Program-made: the position numbers and the translations under genes
Assembly (NCBI GenBank): GCA_017165825.1
Contig: CM029369.1
Location: 6,897,433-6,961,432 of the forward strand
Reading direction: 5' to 3'
Length of the DNA: 64,000 nt
Origin: Hepsetus odoe
Lineage: Eukaryota > Chordata > Actinopteri > Characiformes > Hepsetidae
Part shown: positions 31,627-44,105 of the stretch, piece by piece
How the letters are laid out: each line of letters begins with the position of its first letter
Numbering within the stretch: position 1 is the stretch's first letter
The notes under the pieces: generated by a model
The model's database searches: none
Told to the model about the DNA's origin: nothing
What the model saw: only the letters and a program-made list of their open reading frames with translations

Positions 31627-33111
31627 ACATTATTACTTTGATGGCAACATGGTGGTCTTGTGAGTAGTGATGCCTGACAGTGTTTGTCTTATTGGTTGTC
31701 CTGTGATGAACTGAAATACCTATTATTAAATTTCCTGTAACATTAATTCATTCTCTGCTTTCACTGCCATTGTCTTACAGTGAAGATTTATTTAAAAATA
31801 AAAAAATAATTTTTATAAATATAAATAAATATATTTTTTTTATTATCATAATACAGAAATGATTACCATATTAAGCCCTATAGGTGCTAATCAACTGACC
31901 TCCCACTGCTAATTTAGTCATTAATAATCACAATGAATTTTTGTGTGTATGAAACACATCTTTACAATCTTGATTTTATTTGTTTTCATTAATTGCAGTC
32001 AGTTATCCTCGACAGTTCTTTCTGTTATCTTGATGAGATACTTCTAGTATATTTATATTAGTATATCATCCTGTTTTCTCACAGTTGTAGTCTCACCGTT
32101 AATCAATACTATCTCCCTGCTTTTAGCTAATGCCATGCCCACCGCCGTACCCAGGCCAGGGGTAAGGGCCCGATCCCCGGGATACTGGCCAGGCTTTCAC
32201 ACTCACCCTCATTAGCCAGCACTGATCACCTGCACCTGGGTAGCCAAGTACTTGTAGCCTGCCAGTCCGACCCAGGCTTGTCTTTTCTGAATGCCTGTTC
32301 CTAGTAATACTGTTTGTTTCTGATTAAAATTTACCTTTGAGGAAGCTACGCATTTGCGCCTTGATTCCAGTTTGAGACGATGAAAGCTAACAAATATTAT
32401 TTATATATCAGCTGTTTTCACCTCAACTTCCCCTTCATTTGGTGTAACTTGAATTTGGTAAAAACAATAAGTCTTTTAACTGAAGTATTTAACTGAATGG
32501 GGGAGGCCTTGGATACTGTATAACAGTACTGAGTATAAATGCCTTTTAAAATTAATGAGAGAAATGATTTAGATCAGCAAAGCTCTTCTAACACCACTAA
32601 CAAATGTTGCTATTATGAATACATAATAAATACATGACACTTTTCTAGGTTACTGCAACACCACATCCTGAGGAGAAAGGGTCTTTCACCAGCTCCACCT
32701 CATTAAAGTGTTTAAAGATTTTGTCTGTATCTATGCAAACTCCAAATTTTGCTATTTTACTGGTTTGGTAAAAATCTGTACACAGTCTTTAATATTTAAT
32801 GCAGCTAAAGAAGTCATAATCACTGTGTTGTGTTTCACTGTGCCTCACAGAACCCCCGATGTCTGCTAACAGATACTGTGTTCATGTTTAGATGCACGTG
32901 CACACATTTGTTTGAGCTTGACAATGAGCTTATGACAATGACATAATAATAATAATAATAATAATTGAGCTTATGCATGTGCCTGAGTCTACATAAGGGA
33001 GAGGTGAGTAGACCGGACCATGTAAAAAGCCAGCAGGAAGTGGTTTTGCTAGCTTTTTTTATCCTCTGCCCTTGACTATAAGTTCATAGCTTTTCATATG
33101 AGGTGATGTGA
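31627..33111. other. Intergenic, no gene recognised
   Basis: AT-rich. A GC-richer patch at about 32130-32380 (ATTTGCGCCTTGATTCCAG near its end) could be a repeat or LTR fragment, but I could not find matching ends. A short (AAT)n lies at 32944-32965. The last two PDXK exons were looked for here and not found. Confidence 0.45.
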
Positions 33112-33611
33112 NNNNNNNNNNNNNNNNNNNNNNNNNNNNNNNNNNNNNNNNNNNNNNNNNNNNNNNNNNNNNNNNNNNNNNNNNNNNNNNNNNNNNNNNN
33201 NNNNNNNNNNNNNNNNNNNNNNNNNNNNNNNNNNNNNNNNNNNNNNNNNNNNNNNNNNNNNNNNNNNNNNNNNNNNNNNNNNNNNNNNNNNNNNNNNNNN
33301 NNNNNNNNNNNNNNNNNNNNNNNNNNNNNNNNNNNNNNNNNNNNNNNNNNNNNNNNNNNNNNNNNNNNNNNNNNNNNNNNNNNNNNNNNNNNNNNNNNNN
33401 NNNNNNNNNNNNNNNNNNNNNNNNNNNNNNNNNNNNNNNNNNNNNNNNNNNNNNNNNNNNNNNNNNNNNNNNNNNNNNNNNNNNNNNNNNNNNNNNNNNN
33501 NNNNNNNNNNNNNNNNNNNNNNNNNNNNNNNNNNNNNNNNNNNNNNNNNNNNNNNNNNNNNNNNNNNNNNNNNNNNNNNNNNNNNNNNNNNNNNNNNNNN
33601 NNNNNNNNNNN
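33112..33611. other. Assembly gap, 500 N
   Basis: Exactly 500 N, a placeholder. It lies 502 bp beyond PDXK coding exon 9 in the direction of transcription, so the missing PDXK end may be here. Confidence 0.98.
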
Positions 33612-34113
33612 ATACCACATAGAATATTTTAAAAAAGTATTAAGTACAATTATTTTTATAATCATTAAGACTACGACCAGCCATGGATGCAGTAATCATC
33701 TCAAAAGCAAAATGTTCACGATAAATGTAAGTATTACGCTTAAACGTAACCTTTTTTGAACTATGTAATAATATAGCAAAGGTGATTTTTTTATATCTAC
33801 AGTAGTTAAGAAAAAAACCTGCAAAAAAATGACATCTGTAGGACCCGCTGTGGGATTACAGACTTGACATAAAACATTTCATTATGTTATGGCCACAGAA
33901 CCAATAAATCAGGGCTGGTCAGTTGTGTTTCTAAAGGCCTGCTGTCCAGGACGGTGTGCCCACTTCTCTGCTCAAACACATCTGATTCAACTCATTAATG
34001 AAATCATGAAACTGCAGAACCAAAACTGCTGAGCTCTGCCATTAAGACTACATGTACAAACAAACAAAGTCTCAACAAAACTGATCAAAGCATCTCATAT
34101 CTCAACACCATAC

Positions 34114-37100
34114 CTTGAGGTTGTTTGGATAGTGATACGTCCAGGCTAGCAGCATAGCAGCAAACAGATCACCTGTGCCCACAAACACAGCATCCACCTT
34201 AGGGATGTCCATTCGTATCCGCTGCTTATCCTTGGTGCCATCTGCTTTCACTGAAACGCAACAGCAAAAAGAGACAAATTACAAACCAATGAATTAGAGT
34301 CATACTAATACATATATGATGCCAAAACAGTACTGGTAGTGCCTTAAACTGAACATAAATTGTTTGCCGAGTGAAAACATCAGTTCTCATAAATACAGAT
34401 GCAACAATGTAAGAGACGTAGGCTCATGACGATTTCTGGTATTTTTCATGCAACATTTCACAAAAATATAGAAATTAGCCCTACGTGGAATAGAAAAGTA
34501 TAACTTGTGAAAGAATAATTTTGTCATTGTGAAGAAACAGCACAACAAGTGAACCAAAACCAAATCCCTTTCTGCATTTTTGTAAAATTGAACCAATCAC
34601 ATGTAAGTGAAGCAGTGGTCAGCTATTTAAGGTGCCCAGGGAGCACTGATGGAGACGGTGCCTTGCTCAACCTCCTGTACTGGAATTCAAACTCACAACC
34701 TTCTGATCCTAGGGCCTATTCCCTAACCAATATACCTTTGTTGCCCAAAAAGCAATGGTCTTTATGGGGACTGAACCCATGACCTTGGCGCTCTAACCAT
34801 CTGAGCTAACCAGTCAACATTTTCAATAAGCTTTAAGTTAAAAAAAAGATCAAGTTAGAAAAATGAAGGCATTTCAGCTTTGTAATTCAGCACTCCCTAA
34901 ACATTCTTCTCTTACAGAGCCTGATAAATACATCATTAAGTCAGTTCGAGATGTGTCAAATTGAAACATGTCCAATGCTGGTATTTTTTCAAGCAAATGT
35001 CTACAGATACTGATATAATTCCAATATCATAGAGAATACCTACGTATCTATTTTTTACATTTGCAATATTTATAAGAGCTCCAGCATTGTAAGTACAAGT
35101 GGTTTTCTGTGGTTAAGGTTTCAGGTGGTTAAGTAATTAGAGAGTTCATGGAACTACAGCTAATCATCACTATGTTTTTTTCTGAACCAAACACAAGGGA
35201 AGCTTTACCAGTGATCTGACTCCCCAGTGCTACAAGGTACTGATCCCCCAGAGGAGAGAGCAGGTCAGAACTCGTGATGACCACAGTGTCAGGACCCATC
35301 CCATGCAGTAGGTCCATTGCCTGAATAGTTATAAAACAACATTTCAGATGGCTTGATTTCAGCTGTAAATAAATATATATTACCATTCAATATGTAAAAA
35401 TATATAACTTTTCTACTACACAACAAACCTCTGTGTGCCCCAAAAATTACAATTACAATCATATTACTTTTAATTTACATATGATGGTACTGCAGCACAC
35501 TAGGATGCCCGACGTGTATTGCCAAGCTCCACCCAAACAACTTTTATCTGTTGTCTGTTATGCTTTTATAGACATGTTTCTCCAGTATACTTTGTTGCAT
35601 AAATATGGTAAGGAACTCACCTCAAGCGCATCTTTTTCAGTGCTGATCTTTCTGCCTGTGAGCAACCTTTAAGACAAACAAAAAAGGAGTTTATTTAATA
35701 AAGGCTCAATGCAATTATGTAAAACTGGAAGTTCATCCAAGCATCTGTCAGTAGAGGCAGCGACTCCAATGTCCAGCACTGGATGGAAATGTATCACACT
35801 TTCATAGCTGTTTCCTATAAACTGAAATGATAACTTTTTTCTCACCCATGAAAGTTAGTTCAGCTGCAAGTAATCTATGGCACAGGTTAATGCTGGGTTA
35901 TGTTTTAGCTCACACACAATCCATGTGTTCAGCATGTCTACATACCTTGATTAATTGTGTGCTGAAAGCTGGCATAAAAGAAAAAATCTGGTTGGTGAGG
36001 CTCGAGGATTGCACTAAATACCCAAACTATTGAACTGGTGAATTTATCAGCTACTTATCAGGAACCCGTTGCTGACACAGGTGTTTAATAACACATATAC
36101 AGGCCCTGACCAAATGAAAAGGACTCTGGAGAAGGGCTGTCAGGAACTAGAATAGACTGGAAGGACAAAGCTCCCCATCTATGGACTGTGGAAATGAGGA
36201 ACTGTTTTCTCTGTGCAGGACAAATTATCCTGAATAAAAAAAAACCTGGACTTGATTTCAGAGGAGATGTTGAATCTGGTCTACAAGCATATAGTATATG
36301 AAAGCCTAGATATATATGAAGATGTGGAGACAAGGTCATCACAGAGAAATATAAACCTCACTTTGAGGTTCATAAATTAGAAAATAAGTGTACTTACTCT
36401 GCCTCAAACTGGTTGGGTGTAATGATGTCTGCAATTGGAACCACCTTATCTTTATACACAGGCAGCAAGGCTTCTGGAACATACTAGAAACAAAGCACAG
36501 GTAACATAAGGTCAGAGATGAGACATAATGATCAGGCAGTAAAATAAATAGTAATGTTATTATTAAGTAAATACGGCAATAAGTTGAAATTTGGAGTACT
36601 GCAGAGTAAAATTCTGAACTTTTACTGCAAAAGTTCCTTAAACCTGCTCCTGGCCATCACTGCACAGATTCACTTTTCCCTGCAGTAACGCAGCTGATTT
36701 GAACCCTGAAAGGCTGCACAGTCTGTTGATGAACTGGAGCAGATGTGTGAATCAAGGACTTTTTGGAATGATGCAATACTGGGGGCCACCAGGAGCAGGG
36801 TTACAAAACACAGCAGTGTTAGAAAATCGATCACCATCCCAGTCAATAAAATGAAAGTTATGAAAAAGAACACTAAAATGGATTAAGAGGTGCTTCAAGT
36901 GACTTACCATCGCCCCATTATCACCCAACACTGGATCACACACTAGGAAAAAGACAGGAACATGCAAGCATGTTAACTTTACTTCTGTCAGGTCCAGCTA
37001 ACAGAAATATCTGAGTGGTGAATATTTCAAAAAGAATATCTCATCCAGAAGAATAATACAATTCAATCACAGTAATCAACATTTTCAAAGAGGAACTCAT

Positions 37101-40100
37101 CCTGTGTTTGGCAACATGGCGAAATAAAGAAAAAGCATAAGAATAAAAATATGTCTATGGTTCCCAGACAGGTAGATAATTGTGGCCTCTCACCATAAAC
37201 AAGTTTGGGATTGGCTCCCTTCAGTTCTTCCACAATATCCACCACCTTCTCCAGAAAAGATACATCCCGGGAGTAGCCTAATTTAAAAGAAATTAAATAA
37301 CGACCACATGAATTGCAGGCTTTAAGGGAACTTCATTATTCTCACAGTCAACTGAACATATTTGGCTCAACTAGGTGAGGGCTATAGTTTTTCCACATAA
37401 AAGAACAATTTAGCAAGCCAGTGACAACACTTTTATAAAATAGTTAAATTATAAGAGCATTCACTAAGCATTGATATACGTGATTCATTAATTACATCAT
37501 CTTTCCAACAGAGAGGTCCACATGATTATATTGAGTGATCTAAAGCAGCTGGTTGATACAAAGTACCTGTAAGCACATAGTCATAATGGTTGACATTGTT
37601 GAGCTTAATCCCCTCATATAGGACTTGTAGCTCATCTGCAGTCAGCACCTGGCCTTTCCAATGCTCATAACCTAGATGATAAGACAGACAGACAGATAAA
37701 GGGCATCTTTGTCAACAATCTTTTTACCTCCATGGCAGATATATGTTATTTGGGGTCTGCAAACTGGAGCAAAAGTTAAATTACAGAAATCTTTTATTGC
37801 ATTTCATATCTGGATTCCCACCTTTTGGACCGAATGGAATGAGGTAAACAAAAGAAAAAAGGTGCACGTAAACTGTATTATGAAGACCTACATTTAAATA
37901 TTTGCAGGATCTTTTCCCAGTGATTTAGTCACATCACTGATGCAGGTTAATTTGGCCCTAGTGATCTTGTCCAAGGACATTTGCTGGTGTTATTGTAGAG
38001 AATTGGAGTGCGAGCCCATATTCAAAATTTTATAGAAGTCAGAAATCAAATGAAGTCAAAGAAATTTGGCAAACCACTTTAATGATTAGTTCCAGCAGTC
38101 ATGGTCCAATGGGAGCAGCTCCAATTTGCCTTTGAGCATTTGACACCTCCTTTTAAATTTTTTATTTTTCCAGCCCATTAATTAATTAATTCCTCTTGTT
38201 GCCAAGATTGACACCTTCCGTTTCTCCACCTTTACCATTTCTCAAACAAGAAACAAAAGCCTAAGAACTTTTGCTTTTTTTAAAATTATTAACGCTTCCC
38301 ACTTTATCCACTACTGGCAGATGAGAGATTTCAAGACTTAAAGGTTGTCTCCTTTTGCAAGTTTTCTAATCACCTGCTAAGTGTTCAACCACCTGCTAAG
38401 TGTTCCAGAACTAAGTGTGCTCCAATATGACACACCATCAGTAAGAAATCTTGTAGCTTATCTACTAGTTAAATGTACATTTCACTATGTCAGCCAAAGT
38501 AGTATTGAGTCTTTCTACATTTTTTATGCCAATCAATTAAATAACCATAAGCCAGCTTTTATTTGTATCTTCTTTACCTTTAATCCCAAGATAAACAGAT
38601 GAAGTGTGTTCACACTGGCTTTCATGTATTGTTTCTCATTAAAAAAAAAAAGTGAATCATGGTTTGGAAAAAAAATTTAAGAGCAGTTTAATCTTTAGTA
38701 AATCAGCTACTGCTACATAGAAAGTCTCCTCTGTTCTTTGCAAATTCCTACTTTTAGCTCCTTCCATTTTTGTGCTGAACATCACAAATACGGCACAGCA
38801 TGAGAAGCAGTTTGTGGCAACATAAGTTGTGTGAAAGTAGATTCATATTAATTTAGTAAATTACACAAGCAAAGAAATCGAATTTTCCATAATTTCACCC
38901 TTTATTCCTACTCATTCAAAAGTGAAAGCGAGTGAGTTTGTGCATTCGGAAAGGATGGTAGCTCAATCAGCCCTTGTTAGCATCAGCAGGAGCAAACAGA
39001 GCAAAAAGCTCATGAATGGGTTTGAAACAAAAAGGCTGGAAGAAGGAATAAAGAGGCCGTATTAAGTCCAAAAAAACTAAAACAAACTGGAACATAGCCC
39101 AGAAAACAGGAACAAAGAAGGGGAGAGGTGAGGAGGAGGGGAAGAGAGAGAGAGAAATACCAAAGCTTGAGAAAGAGTGACAGAAAACAGAAAAGAAGAA
39201 AGAGGGAGGAAAGGACAAGTAAGGTCCAAGGACTACATGGTGCAATTTATATGAGAAGCACGCAGGACAGGAAAACAGGCCCATGCTGTGAGTCTTCGGG
39301 CCCACAGGGCAGGGTGTTGGCACTGACCATGAGACTGAGACTGAGAATTTTATGCATTCTAACAACTCAGGGGCCTTCGGGAAACAACAAGACCACAAAA
39401 ATCAGGATAATAGATGTGTAAAATTCTACAGGTGATGATAATTCAGTTTCACTGATTAAATAAAGTTAGTTGTAATAATACTTGATTTAATGGTTTAAAG
39501 GCAAAACAAACAAACAAAAACCACATTTTATGAATTGTTATATAGTTTATTTTCCACCAAATAAGTAATCATTTTGTTTAATCACATGGTTTGAATTTAA
39601 AATGATAAGAGAAGCACATTAAACCATTAAAATGATTATAAAACAAATCAAAGGGTGAAAACACTGATGAATCTTAATGAACTGTTGAATAGAAATGTGG
39701 AGCCCCGCAGGACTCAACTAAAAAGAAGTTAAAAAGGATCATGTTAACGTGAAGCTTTTCAAAAGGCTAGTGACACAGAAAGGATTGAGCTTTGACCCAC
39801 ATGTAGGTGCACTGGGCCTCAGAAACACTTTTCCCACAGTCCTGTCACATTACTCAAGTTAAATAATGTCTGGTTGATCTCTATGGTTAAAACAAAAATC
39901 CAAAAGATAACTACTCTTTTATCTATAAACACATCAAATACTCAGCAAATAAGTCATGGTAGCTGATTTCTCCCTGTTGTCACTGATTTTGTTAACATAA
40001 AAGAAAATCCAACAGAAAAGCTCAATGTTGTCAAAGGTTTTCAGTAATATCTGATTTCTACGACAAGATGATCCTCTTCACAAGGTTTAAAAATTGCAAG

Positions 40101-41265
40101 GTTTGGATTAATTGGACACAGGATGACAAAATGTTGGTATGATGGAGATATTCGGCTGGTTTTTATTTCTGTGGGCTCTTTAAAAAAGCATTTTTGTGTG
40201 GATCCTGAATTTAATCTAAGCGTTTATTAAAATGCATTTAGATGAACCTTTATGGAAGGCAAGATAACACACAAAGACAAAAACACAATCAGATTCTTTG
40301 TGTGTGGATGTGTGTATGTGACCCATCTGCACCGAACCCCATCTTTAAAAATAAAGAGGTATTTAATGAAAGTTACCTGTGTGATTGGAGAACTGCACTG
40401 AGTTTATGGAGTCCACTTCAAATCCCAGTACCTGTAAAAACAAACACCTCTGAATCACAAACCTCATACAGTTACTCAAGCTGAACCTACCAATGACACA
40501 GGTGATCAGCACACAACGTAGATCAATCCTGGTATCAATACAGAGGGAGCAGCTGCACACGGGTCTAAAGTGTCATCTGGAGAGATAGGACACACTCTCA
40601 GCAGGGAGTTGGCCCTGGATCGGAAGATTGTGGGTTCGATTCTCTCATCAGTAGGTTGCCCTGAGGTACCCTTGAGCAAGGTACCGTCCCTGTCACTGCT
40701 CCCCAGGCACTTTCAATAGCTGCCCCCTGCTGCACGTGTGTGTGTATGGGTGAAACGCAGACAAGAATTTCACAATGACAAGAATAGTCACTTTCACTTC
40801 ACTTTCACTGAGGAGCAGTGGGACAACTACTGAAGGTATGGAATCTGATGAAGGTATGGAATCCAAGATCCAGACCTAGTCCGAGTTAGTACCCTCTGCA
40901 CAAATGCAATCAAATCCTCACAACAATGTTCCAAAAGTTACAGTGAAGCACGTGCAGGACAGTAGGGTCAGCAAAGAATGTACAAAGTCCCTGACAGTAC
41001 TTCAAGTCAGGTTAATCCAGGTCAAATTTTCCTCTGAACAGAGAAAAAACCTCATTATTCATTAGTTAACATCTCATATTAACAATAATCGGTCTCGTTA
41101 ACATGACTTAACACCTCACAAAGAGAATCTCTCATTATTATGACGGATTCTCTTTTATTCCAAGTAACAGGTTTCTGTGCTCACCTGTAAAGGAAAGGTG
41201 GCGGACTTGTTCCCCACATAGCCTCTTACAACATGGCTTTGGATGGACAGCACTCTGCAGTCCAT
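34114..41265 (-). CDS. PDXK: Pyridoxal kinase, 3' end missing
   Basis: ATP-dependent cytosolic kinase that phosphorylates pyridoxal, pyridoxine and pyridoxamine, the salvage route to vitamin B6 coenzyme. Nine coding exons: 41185-41265 (MDCRVLSIQSHVVRGYVGNK), 40377-40431 (VLGFEVDSINSVQFSNHTG), 37567-37671 (HWKGQVLTADELQ), 37194-37277, 36908-36942 (VCDPVLGD), 36398-36483 (IADIITPNQFEAE), 35621-35666, 35209-35320 (MGPDTVVITSSDL) and 34114-34250 (VDAVFVGTGDLFAAML). They sum to 741 nt, 247 codons in frame, with consensus splice sites. GTGD contains the catalytic aspartate known in this family. Compared with the 312-residue human enzyme, roughly the last 58 residues are not found; they probably lie in or beyond the gap at 33112-33611. 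The loop after VCDPVLGD is a few residues shorter than in human. Confidence 0.96.
34620..34745 (-). repeat. tRNA-like SINE fragment (family 2)
   Basis: Reverse, worn copy in PDXK intron 8 with GGTGCCTTGCTCAACCT and CCCTAACCAATATACC. Confidence 0.6.
40600..40803 (+). repeat. tRNA-like SINE (family 2)
   Basis: Forward copy in PDXK intron 1: GTGGGTTCGATTC B-box, GTAGGTTGCCCTGAGGTACC, then a CACTTTCACTT end. Confidence 0.85.
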
Positions 41266-41500
41266 TCCGCCGGTGGGATTAACAATGAGGATCCAAAACC
41301 CCGTCAACTTCACCAAATACACAGACACGGACTCGTCCTCACACAAAGCCAGGTGCCGAGATAACGGAGAAAACAAAAAGAAACAAAAATAAAGTAGTCA
41401 GCGCCGCCCAAACTGCAGCCTGAGCCTCCGCGGATTATTCATCAGGCACTGTGGGTGGACACCTATGCAGCTAATGGATCACCACGTGTGTGTCGCTGGT
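41266..41500 (-). promoter_or_regulatory. PDXK 5' UTR and likely promoter
   Basis: The sequence upstream of the ATG is GC- and CpG-richer than its surroundings (GCGCCGCCC, CTCCGCGG, GTTACGCGAGCC at about 41399-41510), as expected of a housekeeping promoter. No clear TATA box was seen, and the transcription start cannot be placed. Confidence 0.5.
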
Positions 41501-41856
41501 TACGCGAGCCCAGGGGAAAGTAGAACCACACGATGTCGTTTTACTGCCCTGTAATCTCTATAGAAATGCAGGGTTAAAAGTTTTCATTCGTTTAATTCAT
41601 TGTAATCGTAAATGTATATAGTTTATGATAAATCCCTCTACGTCTACGAGCTTAAGGAAGCTGAAACGTCTGGTGGCGACTCTCGGGTGGAAATGTCACT
41701 GTACCTGAAAATACTATTTTGAAAGATTCCTACTTCGTTCATTAGAATTGGTTACATTCTAAATAATATGCCATATAAACTGATCAGCCAAAACATTAAA
41801 ACCACCTTCCTAACGTAGACATCCTCTGACCTGTGGAATATGAAAGTGAATGTGAC

Positions 41857-42060
41857 TACCCTCATCATTGTGAAACGCAGCACAACACAACGAAATTAAA
41901 CATTGCGTTTCACCCATACACACGTGCAGCAGGGGGCAGCTATTGAAAGTGCCTGGGGAGCTGTGATGGAGACAGTACCTCAGGGCAACCTACTGGTGAG
42001 GGAATCAAACATAATCTTCCAATCCAGGGTCAACTCCCTAAGCACTAGGACTTGGACCTT
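41857..42060 (-). repeat. tRNA-like SINE (family 2)
   Basis: Reverse copy: GCGTTTCACCCATACACACG, GCAGGGGGCAGCTATTG, CTCAGGGCAACCTACTGG. Confidence 0.8.
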
Positions 42061-43375
42061 GGACTCCACAAGACCTCTGATAATAATTCATAATAAAAAT
42101 AATTATGAGAACTAAGAAAAATTATGTCGTTGGCAGAAGATATGCCCCCTGTGATCACTTCATGGCTTGCAGCAGATCTGTGGCAGGCACACCTGGATCA
42201 GACTAGTTTGCAGCACAGCCCAAAGATGGACTGGGGTGTGGGGTGAGTTCTGGGAGGTGTTATATTTCAAAGTGACCTAAATGTGTATGCCAGGAACACA
42301 ACACACATACATGCACAATGTAAAAGAATCGATTTATCAGATTTCCTTGCACACTGATCCAGTTTAGATTTTTAAGCCTATTTTAGAGACCTTTGGTGGT
42401 GGAGCAGAGTCAGCGTAGACATTCTGACTGGTGTGTAGCCACGAAAACCCATCTGCATCAAGCTGTGGACTATGTGATCTGACACAAGTAGCTGTGGGAT
42501 AGGACAAGACAAGCTATCCACCAGCAGTCCAAGCTGCTTTACCCTGTTATATGAGTCATATCATTTCCTCTTTCATTAAATTCCAAACATTATGTGCCTT
42601 CATAGGAACAAATAACACAGATGTTAGTTCACTGTTGTCAGAAAGTTTATAAACAAAGAAATTGCCCTTACAGTACTTATCCATCTGAGGTGTAATCTTA
42701 TTCTGTGACAGACTCAGACAGTAGTTTTTTGGCCATTTGTTCATCCAGTTTCCAGTTATGTATTAGCTTTTTATTGTGTAATGGCATCAATAAAATTGCT
42801 CCTCAACTTCATGAATGAGACAAGATAATTTTATTAAGGTTGATCCTAGATGATTCTCAGTTCTTTGCAGTTCAGTTTAGCACATTTCTGTTTTGTCCAG
42901 AATTACCAGTCGACATGTTAATTAAAAACACGTTTGGTTAAGTTCCTTTCCTCTCAGATCTTTTCAGTTCTAATTCTGCTCACTTTAGTTTCAGTTCAGT
43001 TTGCAGCTTAGTTACATTCAGTTTGGCTTGTTTTCAGATCTGTTCAGTTGTTCAGTTTAGCTCAACTCTACTTGGCCAAACCTTGCATTGTTCACTTGAG
43101 TTTGGTGAAGTTTCAGCCTAATTCAGATCAGTTCATTTGTGCTAAATTTGCTTTTACATTCCAAATGATTACTTTAGTTCTGTTCTTTTTAACTAATTTC
43201 AAATAATTTTTTCAGAAATGAGTTTTTTTTCCCAGAATTCATGTGTTCCATTCAATTTGGTTCTGTTCTGCTTAGTTATGCTAAGTTCACTTTAGGACAT
43301 TCACATTAATTTCAGTCTAATTCAGTGAAATGTCAAATAAAGGTGCTTTGAATATGAACAACTGTTTTTCTCTGT

Positions 43376-43424
<49 letters not shown>

Positions 43425-44105
43425 TAGCTGTTGTTCTCCTTCACCTTTGAGAAGCAATTTCTCAGTCAATTTACCCGAACACAAAAACTTAACACTACAC
43501 ACTCACACCATTTAACTTTCCATGCAAAGTTACAAAAGTGAATTATGTTACCCTGTCACCTACAGCCAGGCTTTCACCTGTGTCTCATTGTATCACTGTT
43601 TGAGATACTGTATTAGGGTCTGCAGCTTGTAATGATTCATATAAAGAACCTCACATTTTGTTTGTGTGAGCGGCATCTGGTACAGAGATACAGCAGTGAA
43701 GATAATGACAATGGGAATGGGGGAGTCAGATTTGCACACGCAGACATAAACAACTATCTGTGTGGACAAACTTGTACCGTGCATGTGCTCTGGATGTACT
43801 TGTCATGGAGGCATTGTTGAGGGCAAAGAGATATAAAAGCAGATGAAGAATAGAACAAGAGACAATTAGTGTTAGAAAGAGAGAGATGGCATACTGAACC
43901 TTTTCATATTCAGCAAAATGACAGATTGTTAACTTAGTTTTTTTGTTTTTTGGCACAGGGATGCTGTCTTTGATATTTCAAAAAACTACAGCACATAGTG
44001 GAACAGGGCTTATTCATTTTTGACTTTCCTGAAATTTGGCTGGAATCATGCCATGGTGGCCCAATTGGAAGCTGTGTGTGTTTTTATGGAACTGATGCCT
44101 CTGTC
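42061..44105. other. Intergenic between PDXK and the FGF gene
   Basis: No coding exon recognised. About 42850-43330 is a cryptic repeat dense in TTCAGTT and TTAGTT words. A (CA)n tract lies at 43379-43422. Confidence 0.6.
43379..43422. repeat. (CA)n microsatellite
   Basis: About 44 bp of pure CA. Confidence 0.97.

Noticed and set aside
38967..39398. 143-codon minus-strand frame
   Set aside because: It lies in PDXK intron 2 over a purine-rich tract, is Ser/Phe/Pro-rich by composition, and has no family match or splice context.
43998..44105. Upstream in-frame ATG extending the FGF N-terminus by 36 residues
   Set aside because: A clean signal peptide starts at 44106; the extension would bury it.
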